Assembly: GCF_003070865.1 (NCBI RefSeq)
Contig: NZ_CP026948.1
Span: 496,001-560,000, forward strand
Direction: 5' to 3'
Length of the DNA stretch: 64,000 bases
Source of the DNA: Corynebacterium liangguodongii
GTDB lineage: Bacteria > Actinomycetota > Actinomycetes > Mycobacteriales > Mycobacteriaceae
A program made the position numbers and the translations under genes. Below are positions 1 through 7,725 of the stretch, in pieces (position 1 is the stretch's first letter; each line of letters begins with the position of its first letter). The notes beneath the pieces are model-generated. The model did no database searches, had not been told where the DNA came from, and saw nothing but the letters and a program-made list of their open reading frames with translations.

Positions 1-1
1 G

Positions 2-85
2 GTGCTGCGCCTGCTCATCGGCGGCGCGCTGGGGCTGGCGGTGACCTACGGCGTCGGCTACGCGTTTGGCACCGTGGCGCCGTAG
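2..85 (+). CDS. C-terminal end of a membrane protein (partial, possibly VIT-like)
   Basis: Only the last 27 codons and the stop lie in the window. The peptide reads VLRLLIGGALGLAVTYGVGY followed by AFGTVAP. It is one hydrophobic glycine/alanine-rich transmembrane helix ending at the C-terminus. The pattern GGALGLAVTYGVGYAFG resembles the last helix of VIT1/CCC1-type iron/manganese transporters, but this is a family resemblance from a very short piece and could fit other small membrane proteins. The gene runs toward the minus-strand gene that ends at position 91, so the two are convergent with almost no gap. Confidence 0.4.
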   Translation: MLRLLIGGALGLAVTYGVGYAFGTVAP

Positions 86-90
86 GCGCG

Positions 91-1335
91 CTAGAACTTA
101 GAGAACCGCCCCACCAGCTGCTCTTCCATCTCCTTCCACGTCTGTGCCTTATCCGTAAACGGGGCGGTGGGCACGTAGCCGGAGCTGTTCGTGGAGCCAA
201 GCATGTAGGAGAGGTAATCCTGCATCCGCGGGTTGGCCAGCAACAGGGAGTTGAGCGAATCGTCCTTCGCCCAATCGGCCGCATCCGCCATGATCTCGTA
301 GGCCTTGCTCATCTGGGCGGTATCCACCGCGTCGGGGCCCTTGTCAATATCGGCGGAGATGCCGGTTAGCGAATAGGAATTATCCGGGTGAACGGTCACC
401 TCGAGCTCGCCCGCGTGGGCGGCGTTTAACACATCGGGCCACGTCGAGACTCCGGCGAGATCGTGGTCATCGTTCTCCACAATCCAGCGCACCAGGTGCT
501 TGGGTGATGGGAAGGTGAAAATCTCGCCGTACTTGCCCAAAAAGACCGGGGCGGAGCCGAGGTAGGTGCGCAGCGTGTAGGCGCTTTTGCCCTGGGCGGA
601 GATCTTTATCGGGTCGATGCCCGCGAGGCCCCAGATGGAGGAATCGTACGGGTCGGCGGCCGCGGCCGCCTTCTCCTGCTCGGCGGCAGCACGCGCTCGC
701 TCCTCCTCCCGGGCGGCCTGCGCCGCGCTGATGCGCTGCGCGGCGGAGTCGACAGCGGCCTCGCCGCCGTCGCTGTCCGCGGGGTCGACGAGGCGGACGG
801 CGCCGTCGAGCGAGTGCACGACCGACTCCCAATTCGCCAGCACCACACGCCCAATGCCCGTCCACTCGCTCATGCCGTTCTCGCCGGCGAAGTGGTCCGA
901 GCCGCGATCGGCGTTGCCCAGGATCGAGTGCGAGGCGAAGAAAATCTGTGCCTCGTCGGCCGCGGCCACCGCGGCGAGGGAGCGAGAGACCGCAAAGACG
1001 CGGGAGAGGCGGGAGACATTCTCGTGGCTCGGCCTCCCCGCCAAATACGCCGGGGCGCCGACGATGTCGAAGCAGTTCTTCTCCTCCGGCACAACGCGGA
1101 CATCGCCCAGGGCGCTAAAGCGCGCCCAGGACGGGTGAGAAGAAAGGTCGTGCGAGCGCCCCGAATCGAGGTAGGCCAGCATCGCTGCGGGGGAAGCGAA
1201 AACCATCACCGAGGAGTCATCGCCCAAAAACGCCTGCCATTGCGTGCCGTTTTCCGTCCAGGTCGGTGCCCAGAGAGTGTAGAAGTCGCCGCCGCTCAAA
1301 GAGAGCTTGACGGGGTATATCGCGCGAGTGCTCAT
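91..1335 (-). CDS. Hypothetical protein with an internal duplication
   Basis: This 414-residue protein was not recognised as a named family. It has no signal peptide and no membrane segment. An Ala/Glu/Arg-rich, probably helical or coiled linker at about residues 195-235 separates two halves. Each half contains a similar block of about 60 residues: YTLWAPTW...WQAFLGDD...FASPAAMLAYLD...HDLSSHPSW near residues 19-70 and YTLRTYLG...PVFLGKYG...FPSPKHLVRWI...HDLAGVSTW near 250-305. This suggests an ancient duplication of a small alpha/beta domain. It reads toward the membrane-protein tail and lies downstream of the NlpC/P60 gene, 21 bp away, so it may be co-transcribed with it. I do not propose a function. 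The length and codon use look like those of a genuine core gene. Confidence 0.85.
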   Translation of the reverse strand: MSTRAIYPVKLSLSGGDFYTLWAPTWTENGTQWQAFLGDDSSVMVFASPAAMLAYLDSGRSHDLSSHPSWARFSALGDVRVVPEEKNCFDIVGAPAYLAGRPSHENVSRLSRVFAVSRSLAAVAAADEAQIFFASHSILGNADRGSDHFAGENGMSEWTGIGRVVLANWESVVHSLDGAVRLVDPADSDGGEAAVDSAAQRISAAQAAREEERARAAAEQEKAAAAADPYDSSIWGLAGIDPIKISAQGKSAYTLRTYLGSAPVFLGKYGEIFTFPSPKHLVRWIVENDDHDLAGVSTWPDVLNAAHAGELEVTVHPDNSYSLTGISADIDKGPDAVDTAQMSKAYEIMADAADWAKDDSLNSLLLANPRMQDYLSYMLGSTNSSGYVPTAPFTDKAQTWKEMEEQLVGRFSKF

Positions 1336-1356
1336 GGTGGAAAACTGTACTAGCCG

Positions 1357-2304
1357 CTAGCCGGTCGGGCGCCAGAAACCTCGAAACGGCATCCCAATGT
1401 TGCTCGTGCGCACGGGGTTGAGCTGCACCGGGTCGCCCGCTTCGATGTACATCCCGTCCCCGGCGTACATGGCCACGTGGCCGTCCCACACGGCCAGGTC
1501 GCCGGGCTGGAGCTGCTCGAAGGTGACCTGGGTGCCGATGGCCTGCTGGTGCGCCATCCGCGGAAGCTCCACGCCGGCCTGCGCGTACGCCCACTGGGTC
1601 AAACCGGAACAGTCGAACCCGCCCGGACCTGTTCCGCCCCACTGGTAGGGGGCGCCCAGCTGGCTCTTGGCGGCCGCGACCGCCGCCTGGCCGGCCGCGC
1701 TGCCCTCCCCGGGCGGGGGATCGGCGGGGCCGGGGGCGGGGACCTGCTCCTGAGCGGAGGCAGCCTCGAAGGCGACCGGTGTCGCCGGGGCGCCGGCTTC
1801 GAGCGCCCGCAGGGAATCGGTTGCGGCGTGCGCGGAGGCGGCGGGGCGCAGGGCCGCATCCGCCGCGTCGTTGCCGGCGACGCGGGAGAGGCGCTGCGCG
1901 AGCGGCGCGAGATCGGCCTCGAGGCGCTCGAGGCGCACCTTGACCTCGGTGAGGGCCTCGACCGCGAGCCCGGCGAGGGCGCCCGGGACGCTGAAGACCC
2001 CGATGGGCTGGGCCAAGCCGGTGAGCGCGCCAAGGGCTTTGTGCAGGTAGCGCTGGGCGATGGCGAGAAGGTCCGCGCCTGCCGCCGCGACGGCCTCGGC
2101 GGCGCGGCGCACCACCGCGGCGATCGTGCCTCGGTCCGCGCGGATCAGCGCGATCGCGTCCGCGAGGCGCCGCGGGTTGGCGCCGACGATTCCGGCGAGC
2201 TCACCCACGGCGCGAAAGTCCGGCAGCTCGGCTGAGGGCTCGAGGCCGGGCTGGGGCGGGATGTTGCGGGCAATGGTGTCGAGCACCGCGTGAGGGGAGG
2301 TCAC
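1357..2304 (-). CDS. NlpC/P60-family peptidoglycan hydrolase
   Basis: This 315-residue protein is a putative D,L-endopeptidase acting on cell-wall stem peptides. The C-terminal 110 residues are an NlpC/P60 domain: GAPYQWGGTGPGGFDCSGLT carries the catalytic Cys232, GHVAMY the catalytic His276, and Glu288 or a neighbour is the likely third residue. Residues 1-145 are alanine-rich and helical, followed by a Pro/Ala-rich linker at about 185-215. I see no Sec or Tat signal peptide, which is odd for a wall hydrolase. The GTG start overlaps the stop of the small upstream gene (GTGA), so the two are translationally coupled. The helical N-terminus plus a small helical partner resembles ESX (type VII) substrate architecture, but no secretion genes are in view. 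The equivalent position next to upp in other corynebacteria also holds a wall-hydrolase gene. Confidence 0.88.
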   Translation of the reverse strand: MTSPHAVLDTIARNIPPQPGLEPSAELPDFRAVGELAGIVGANPRRLADAIALIRADRGTIAAVVRRAAEAVAAAGADLLAIAQRYLHKALGALTGLAQPIGVFSVPGALAGLAVEALTEVKVRLERLEADLAPLAQRLSRVAGNDAADAALRPAASAHAATDSLRALEAGAPATPVAFEAASAQEQVPAPGPADPPPGEGSAAGQAAVAAAKSQLGAPYQWGGTGPGGFDCSGLTQWAYAQAGVELPRMAHQQAIGTQVTFEQLQPGDLAVWDGHVAMYAGDGMYIEAGDPVQLNPVRTSNIGMPFRGFWRPTG

Positions 2305-2585
2305 GGCACGACCTCCCGCAGCCGGGCGGAGAGGGAGTGGTCAACGCTGCGCGCCGCCCGCGCCGCGAGCTCGGTGGCGTCCGCGACGCGGCCAAGCTCG
2401 GCGCCGAGCAGGCGGGTGCGCTCGTTGGTGGCATCGACGGCGCGGTCGAGCGCGCCGCTGAGCGCAGCCAGCGGGCCCTCCTGCGGCAGCGGGCGGTGGT
2501 GCAGCGGGGCCGCCGCGGCGACATCGGCCCGCACGGCGCCGCTCAGGGCGTGGATGGTGGGTTCGTGGACGATAAATGTCTCCAT
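2301..2585 (-). CDS. Small helical protein coupled to the NlpC/P60 gene
   Basis: This 94-residue, alanine- and arginine-rich protein is predicted to be almost wholly helical from about residue 15 (heptad-like LSGALDRAVDATNERTRL then LGAELGRVADATELAARAA). It has no signal peptide or membrane segment. Its stop overlaps the GTG start of the NlpC/P60 hydrolase, so the pair forms a small operon. The size and helical hairpin character resemble WXG100/ESX-type small proteins, although no WXG motif is seen. The role is unknown; a partner or chaperone of the hydrolase is an inference from coupling only. Confidence 0.75.
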   Translation of the reverse strand: METFIVHEPTIHALSGAVRADVAAAAPLHHRPLPQEGPLAALSGALDRAVDATNERTRLLGAELGRVADATELAARAARSVDHSLSARLREVVP

Positions 2586-2655
2586 GCCCTATTAGACTGC
2601 GAAACCCCCGCGGGGGTTCCGTGGCGGCGCGAAAACTCTCACTACCATGGCGGGT

Positions 2656-3291
2656 ATGGATATCACCGTCGTCGACCACCCGCTGGCCGCCTCGCGGCTG
2701 ACCATCATGCGCGATAAGCGCACCGCGAATTCGATGTTCCGCGCGGCGCTGTCGGATCTGGCCACCATGCTTATCTACGAGGCGTCCCGGGGGCTTTCCG
2801 TGGAGAACTTCGACTGCGAAACCCCGGTCGGTCTGGCCCGCGGCGCGCGGCTGGCGACCCCTCCGATCATCGTGCCCATCATCCGCGCCGGGCTCGGCAT
2901 GATCGACCCGGCGCTGTCAATGATCCCCGACGCCCAGGTCGGCTTCATCGGGCTGGCCCGCAACGAAGTCACCCACGAGCCGGTGCCCTACCTCGAGGCG
3001 CTGCCGGACGACCTGGCGGGCCAGCCCGTCTTCGTCGTCGACCCGATGCTGGCAACCGGGGGATCGCTCATCCACGCCCTCGATCTTCTTGCGGAGCGCG
3101 GGGCGGACGACATTACGTGCATTTGTGTGGTCTCGGCGCAAGGGGGCGTCGATAAGCTTGCCGCCCATAGCCCGCAGGTGAGGCTGGTCACCGCGACCAT
3201 AGACCCAGAGCTCAATAGCGACGCCTACATCGTCCCGGGCCTCGGCGACGCCGGCGACCGGCTCTACGGGCCGCGCAACATCAACGTGTAG
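2656..3291 (+). CDS. upp: Uracil phosphoribosyltransferase
   Basis: Converts uracil and PRPP to UMP in pyrimidine salvage; cytosolic. The 211-residue protein starts [15 protein letters not shown], the usual Upp N-terminus, so I prefer the ATG at 2656 over the one at 2647. The PRPP-binding loop is [15 protein letters not shown], and the C-terminal [11 protein letters not shown] is the uracil-binding region typical of the family. Length is normal. It is divergent from the small helical gene/NlpC operon and is followed, after a short palindrome, by an XRE regulator, an arrangement also found in other corynebacteria. The sequence contains one copy (3148-3157) of the dispersed 10-mer GTCGATAAGC. 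Confidence 0.97.
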   Translation: MDITVVDHPLAASRLTIMRDKRTANSMFRAALSDLATMLIYEASRGLSVENFDCETPVGLARGARLATPPIIVPIIRAGLGMIDPALSMIPDAQVGFIGLARNEVTHEPVPYLEALPDDLAGQPVFVVDPMLATGGSLIHALDLLAERGADDITCICVVSAQGGVDKLAAHSPQVRLVTATIDPELNSDAYIVPGLGDAGDRLYGPRNINV

Positions 3292-3310
3292 TAGGATGAC
3301 AAACGTCATC
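3292..3310 (+). promoter_or_regulatory. Putative promoter/operator of the XRE regulator
   Basis: Immediately after the upp stop lies TAGGAT (3292-3297), a good actinobacterial -10 hexamer, overlapping a perfect palindrome GATGAC-AAAC-GTCATC (3295-3310). The regulator ATG is 30 bp further on. The overlap of -10 and palindrome is the layout of an autoregulatory operator. It could instead be a weak hairpin ending upp, but no T-run follows. Confidence 0.4.
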
Positions 3311-3339
3311 GGGGGGATCGACAACGGGGGAAATGAGCA

Positions 3340-3765
3340 ATGGCGGATATCTTGCCGCAATCGCACTGGGCCAGCTACGGGTTTGTGCTCTCGGCGCGCC
3401 TGCGGGCGCTGCGCGAGATGAGGGGGCTGAGCCAACGCAGGCTCGCCGAGCTTTCGGGCGTATCGCGCAGCCTCATCTCCAACCTCGAGCGCAACCAGTA
3501 CAACAGCGAGCGCTCGGCCGACCCGACGCTGTCGACTCTCTACCGCATCGCGCACGCGCTGCATGTGCCGCCGCTTGCGCTCCTGCCGGCTTCCGACGAG
3601 GTCGTGGGGTCGCGCTGCTCCGAGGACGCCGCGACGGTCACCGAGGTCCGCGCGGTGTGGCCGGCGGGGCCGGAGGACACGGCGCGGTTCGCGGAGGCCT
3701 ACCTCAGCGGCGGCCCGGCGACGTGCCCGCCGCAGTTCCAGCCGGGCGCAACCCACACCGGATGA
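3340..3765 (+). CDS. XRE-family transcriptional regulator
   Basis: This 141-residue protein has an N-terminal Cro/C1-type helix-turn-helix at about residues 20-80 (LRALREMRGLSQRRLAELSG then VSRSLISNLERNQ), including the LSQRRLAELSGVSRSLIS turn. The C-terminal 50 residues (EDAATVTEVRAVWPAGPEDT) look like a small sensing or dimerisation tail. It sits between upp and the amidohydrolase, a conserved position in corynebacteria. Its regulon is unknown. The palindrome at 3295-3310 in its own promoter is a plausible binding site. Confidence 0.9.
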   Translation: MADILPQSHWASYGFVLSARLRALREMRGLSQRRLAELSGVSRSLISNLERNQYNSERSADPTLSTLYRIAHALHVPPLALLPASDEVVGSRCSEDAATVTEVRAVWPAGPEDTARFAEAYLSGGPATCPPQFQPGATHTG

Positions 3766-3819
3766 TGAACCGCTTGGTCTAGTTGATAGACTCGGGTCCG
3801 CAGAGGACGTCGAGGTGAG

Positions 3820-5025
3820 ATGGAGGACCAAGGGATAGTGGCCGAAGCAGTGGGGATCGCCGCCAAGGTGGGCCAGTGGGTCAAGGCCAACGAGGCCACG
3901 ATCCTCGGGTGGCGCCGCCACATCCATACCCACCCCGAGCTGTCCAACGAGGAGACCGCCACGACAGCGTTTATCGCCGGCGTCCTCGAGCAACACGGAC
4001 TTCGCCCCGTGCGCTTCCCGGCCACCGGCCTCTACGTCGATATCGGCCCGGCGGGCGGGCAGCGCCTCGCGTTCCGGGCCGATATCGACGCGCTGCGCGT
4101 CACCGAGATCACGGGGCTGCCTTTCGCCTCCGCCACCCCCGGGGTCTCCCATGCCTGCGGCCACGACGTCCACGCCACCATCTGCCTCGCCCTGGCCTGC
4201 GCGCTCTCGACGATCGAGCTCGACTACGGCATCCGCATCATCTTCCAGCCCGCCGAGGAAGTCATGGGCGGCGGAGCCCTCGACGTCATCCGCTGGGGAG
4301 GGCTCCAAGACGTCGCCGCGATCTACGCGCTGCACGTTGAGCCCTCCATCCGCGTCGGCCAGATCGGGGTGCGCACGGGCGCGATCACCTCGGCCGCCGA
4401 TGTGTTAAACCTCGAGGTCACCGGCCCTGGCGGGCACACCTCGCGCCCGCAGAAGACCGCAGATGTCATCTACGCCCTCGGGGCGGTGGCCACGCAGCTG
4501 CCCGCGCTGCTCTCGCGCCGCGTCGACCCGCGCACGGGCACCGTCATGGTCTTCGGTGCCATCGAAGCCGGCGGTGCGGCCAACGCGATCCCGAAGATCG
4601 GGCGCCTCGCGGGCACGATCCGCACCTCCGACATTACGGTGTGGCGCGGCATCGAGGGGCTGATCACCGAGCTCATCGACCAGATCCTCGCGCCCACCGG
4701 GTGCGGCCACACGCTGCACTACACCCGCGGGGTCCCGCCCGTGCTTAACGACGACGTCGCCACCGCCCTGATCGCCCAGGCGGGCCGCAGCGTCGACCCG
4801 CACGCGGTGATCTCCGCGCCGCAATCCTCCGGCGGGGAGGACTTCTCCTGGTACCTCGAGCACGTGCCCGGCGCGATGGTGCGCCTCGGCGCGTGGAGCG
4901 GCGCGGGCAACAAGCAGGACTTGCACCAGGGCGACCTCAACGTGGACGAGCGCGCGATCCCCGTCGGGGTGCGGCTCTTCGGCGCGGTTGTCGAGCAGTA
5001 TTTTGCCGCCGTCGCCTCCGAATAA
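3820..5025 (+). CDS. M20-family amidohydrolase (AmiA-like)
   Basis: Putative zinc/manganese-dependent hydrolase of N-acyl amino acids or related amides (M20D/amidohydrolase family), 401 residues. Key motifs are RRHIHTHPELSNEE near the N-terminus, the metal-binding HACGHDVHA, QPAEEVMGGGA with the catalytic Glu pair, the dimerisation-domain GPGGHTSRP, and SSGGEDFSWYLEHVPG with a late metal ligand. No signal peptide is present, so it is cytosolic. A -10-like TAGACT lies at 3787-3792, 28 bp before the ATG. A second M20 enzyme is encoded at 14827-16173; the two are only distantly similar (the second carries an insertion before HACGHD). The substrate is not determined by the sequence. Confidence 0.9.
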   Translation: MEDQGIVAEAVGIAAKVGQWVKANEATILGWRRHIHTHPELSNEETATTAFIAGVLEQHGLRPVRFPATGLYVDIGPAGGQRLAFRADIDALRVTEITGLPFASATPGVSHACGHDVHATICLALACALSTIELDYGIRIIFQPAEEVMGGGALDVIRWGGLQDVAAIYALHVEPSIRVGQIGVRTGAITSAADVLNLEVTGPGGHTSRPQKTADVIYALGAVATQLPALLSRRVDPRTGTVMVFGAIEAGGAANAIPKIGRLAGTIRTSDITVWRGIEGLITELIDQILAPTGCGHTLHYTRGVPPVLNDDVATALIAQAGRSVDPHAVISAPQSSGGEDFSWYLEHVPGAMVRLGAWSGAGNKQDLHQGDLNVDERAIPVGVRLFGAVVEQYFAAVASE

Positions 5026-5078
5026 TGCGAACTGTAGACTAGCCCCCGTTGTCGGCTGAGATACGGAGGAAAATCTAG

Positions 5079-6485
5079 GTGTCCAAAAAGATCGTCATCA
5101 TCGGCGGTGGCCCCGCGGGCTACGAGGCAGCGCTCGCCGGCTCGAAGTACGGGGCAGACATCACCCTGATTGAGGATCGGGCGGTCGGCGGCTCCGCGAT
5201 CAACCTCGACGTCGTGCCGTCGAAGGGCTTTATCGCGGCCGCCAACATCAAAACAGACCTGCGGCGCGCCGACGACATGGGGCTCAACCATGGCCTCGGC
5301 GGCGCGAGCCTGCTGTTTACCGCGCTCAACAACCGCGTCGTCGCGCTCGCCTCCGAGCAGGCCCGCGACGTGCGCCAGCAGCTCGAGCGCGCCGGGGTCA
5401 AGGTGATCCGCGGCAAGGGCTCGCTGTCCTCGGAGCAGCCGGGGCACACCACCCACAGCGTGAAGGTGACCTACCCGGACGGCAGCTTCGAGCGGGTCGA
5501 CGCTGACGTGGTGCTGGTGTGCACGGGGGCGTCGCCACGCGTGCTCAAGGGCGCCGAGCCCGACGGGCGGCGCATCCTCAACTGGCGCCAGGTCTACGAC
5601 CTCATCGAGCAGCCAGAGCACCTCATCGTGGTGGGCTCCGGCGTGACCGGCGCCGAGTTCGTCTCCGCGTTCGCGGAGCTTGGCGTCAAGGTCACGATGG
5701 TCTCCTCCGGCAGCCGCATCCTGCCGCACGATGACGCCGACGCCGCCGACGTGTTGGAGAAAGTGCTCTCCGACCGTGGCGTGGAGCTGGTCAAGGAGGC
5801 CTACGCCGGCAGCGTGGTCAACACCGGCGACGGCGTGGTGGTGACCACGAAGGACGGTCGCGAGATCGCGGGGTCCCACTGCATCATGTCGATCGGCTCC
5901 ATCCCGAATACGAAGGACCTCAACCTAGAGCCCAGTGGCGTGGCGACGACCCCGTCGGGCCACATCCACGTCGATCGCGTCTCGCGCACCAACGTCGCGG
6001 GCATCTACGCCGCCGGCGACTGCTCGGACCTCATGCCCCTGGCCTCGGTCGCGGCGATGCAGGGCCGCATTGCCATGCACCACGCCCTCGGCGAGGGGGT
6101 GGAGCCGCTGCGTTTGAAGACGGTGGGCAACGCCGTGTTTACCCGCCCCGAAATCGCGGCGGTGGGGGTGACCGAGCAGCAGATCGTGCGCGGGGAGGTC
6201 GACGCCGACGTGTTCAAGCTCGACCTGGCGACCAACCCGCGGGCGAAGATGCGTTCGCTGCAACACGGCTTTGTCAAGATCTTCGCGCGCAAGGGCTCCG
6301 GCCAGGTCCTCGGCGGCGTCATCGTCGCGCCCACCGCCTCCGAACTGATCTTGTCGCTGACCATCGCGGTGACGAACAACCTCACCGTGTCCCAGCTTGC
6401 CGAGTCCATGGCGGTCTACCCCTCGCTGTCTGGGTCGATCACCGAGGCGGCGCGGCGTTTGGTGACGGCAACGGACCTGGACTAG
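5079..6485 (+). CDS. lpdA: LpdA-type flavoprotein disulfide-reductase homologue (NAD(P)H quinone reductase-like)
   Basis: This 468-residue flavoprotein has an FAD-binding IIGGGPAGYEAAL at residues 7-19, an NAD(P)-binding VVGSGVTGAEFVSAFAELG, and an FAD-contacting GIYAAGDC. The usual redox-active CxxxxC of dihydrolipoamide dehydrogenases is absent: the segment reads GGSAINLDVVPSKG, with Ala40 and Val45 in the cysteine positions. The C-terminal HxxxxE base is also lost (VYPSLSGSITEA). This matches the LpdA branch of actinobacteria (mycobacterial LpdA acts as a quinone reductase), not true lipoamide dehydrogenase. It starts with GTG after AGGAGG (5064-5069 region); a -10-like TAGACT is at 5035-5040. 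Confidence 0.92.
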   Translation: MSKKIVIIGGGPAGYEAALAGSKYGADITLIEDRAVGGSAINLDVVPSKGFIAAANIKTDLRRADDMGLNHGLGGASLLFTALNNRVVALASEQARDVRQQLERAGVKVIRGKGSLSSEQPGHTTHSVKVTYPDGSFERVDADVVLVCTGASPRVLKGAEPDGRRILNWRQVYDLIEQPEHLIVVGSGVTGAEFVSAFAELGVKVTMVSSGSRILPHDDADAADVLEKVLSDRGVELVKEAYAGSVVNTGDGVVVTTKDGREIAGSHCIMSIGSIPNTKDLNLEPSGVATTPSGHIHVDRVSRTNVAGIYAAGDCSDLMPLASVAAMQGRIAMHHALGEGVEPLRLKTVGNAVFTRPEIAAVGVTEQQIVRGEVDADVFKLDLATNPRAKMRSLQHGFVKIFARKGSGQVLGGVIVAPTASELILSLTIAVTNNLTVSQLAESMAVYPSLSGSITEAARRLVTATDLD

Positions 6486-6511
6486 CTCGTCGGCGCTGCC
6501 CAGCCAGAAGG

Positions 6512-7364
6512 CTAGTAGACTTCTAGTCCGTGCTGGCGGAACACCTCGCGGGCGGCTTCGACGGCCTGTGGAGTCGGCGGCTCGGTGACTTGCAGCTGGT
6601 AGCGTATGCCGAGCCTGTCCCACTACTGCCATGTTGTGGAAGGGCAGGACCTCGACGCGCTCCACGCTGGTGGTCCAGCGCGACACGATGTCGGCGACTG
6701 CCGCGACGTTCTCGGGGGCATCAGTGAGGCCTGGGACCAGGACGAACCGCACCCACACGCGCGTGCCTAGCCGGTTGAGCCGGACGCCGAAGTCGATGGT
6801 GTGCAGGTCGCGTCCTGCGGTGACCGTGGCGTAGGTGTCCGGCATGCCGGATTTCACGTCCAAGAGGACGAGGTCGACGTCATCGAGAGCCTCGTCGCTT
6901 AGGCGCGCTCCCCAAAAACCAAAGGTGTCGGCGGTGGTGTGGATTCCGGCGGCGTGGACCGGGGAGAGGATGTTTCGCGTGAACGCGATCTGGAACAGGG
7001 GCTCGCCGCCCGAAATGGTTAGCCCACCGCCTGTCGCATCGAAGGCCTTGCGATAGCGCTTGACCTTCGAAGCGACCGAATCTGCCGTCTCCAGCGTGCC
7101 GTCTTTCATCTACATGGTGTCGGGATTGTGACAGTACTGGCAGCGCAGCGGGCAGCCGGACACAAATACCGTCAGCCGCGTCCCCGGCTCATCAACGGCG
7201 GTGGCTAACTCCCAAGAGTGGACCAGCCCGATGTCGCCGACGCGGCGGGCGCTTAACAGCTCGGCCCTGGTTAACTCGCCGAGCTCGCTATCGGGGTTGA
7301 ACCCCAGCCCTTCGGCGTTCTTTCGCTGACGCTGGGTTCCCAATTCAGTCGTGTGCGAAGTCAC
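6512..7364 (-). pseudogene. pflA: pflA pseudogene: pyruvate formate-lyase activating enzyme with amber stop and frameshift
   Basis: A radical-SAM activase is clearly recognisable but broken twice. The N-terminal part carries the CPLRCQYCHN cluster motif (CxxxCxxC) and ends NPDTM at a TAG (7110-7112), where a Trp codon is expected (CHNPDTMWMKDG). The same frame then continues MKDGTLETADSV...LTISGGEPLFQ...VERVEVLPFHNM. Within 6614-6629 the frame is lost: only 16 nt separate the HNM codons from the frame that resumes LGIRYQLQVTEPPTP then QAVEAAREVFRQHGLEVY and stops at 6512-6514. Net loss is about 5 nt. The intact gene would activate PflB by glycyl-radical formation. Because pflB is also gone, the lesions fit decay after loss of the partner. 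Confidence 0.93.
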
Positions 7365-7379
7365 GAACGGGTCCCCGTC

Positions 7380-7415
7380 CTATGCGCTTTGGCGGAAGGT
7401 GCGAGAGAGCACGTC
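7380..7415 (-). pseudogene. pflB: Relic: extreme C-terminus of pflB
   Basis: Reading on the minus strand, 7415 to 7380 encodes DVLSRTFRQSA followed by TAG. This matches the conserved last residues of formate acetyltransferase (PflB ends with DV(I/L)xRTFxQ..). It lies 15 bp upstream of pflA, the normal pflB-pflA spacing. Upstream of position 7415 the similarity stops at once and the composition turns AT-rich, so the rest of pflB has been replaced by the island at about 7416-9700. The piece is short, but the location beside pflA makes the reading convincing. Confidence 0.75.
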
Positions 7416-7725
7416 GCCATGCAGATCCATTGTGGTCCGCGGAGCACCATACGTCTGATCGGAGGCATTCCACTACTTGAGGATCCTGTCATCGAGAAAC
7501 TACTGGTATCGCACCTTTTCGTTAATTCCCTGAGCGTGCGAGAGATGTTTATGCCGCCAGGCGTGGTAGCCAGATTTCGATACCTTCAACAACCTGGCCA
7601 TCCGGCCCTCGCTCGGGATCCCAACAAGAGAAATTCCGGTGGATGCCCTCCAGTGACGGGTAAGCAAATAATACCAAAAGGGGCCGATAGGGCTCTGGCC
7701 CGCTCCTCTCTCTTACGCAACACGC
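7416..7725. other. AT-rich non-coding left flank of the island
   Basis: About 310 bp with clearly lower GC than the core genes. It lies between the pflB breakpoint and the stop of the MccF-like gene. An open frame exists on the plus strand, but it has no recognisable protein features and runs on antisense into the MccF-like gene, so I do not call it. I see no tRNA, integrase or clear att site. Confidence 0.5.

Noticed and set aside
2917..4335. Minus-strand frame of 472 codons across upp, the XRE gene and the amidohydrolase
   Set aside because: It covers three recognised plus-strand genes; its composition is that of a codon-bias shadow.
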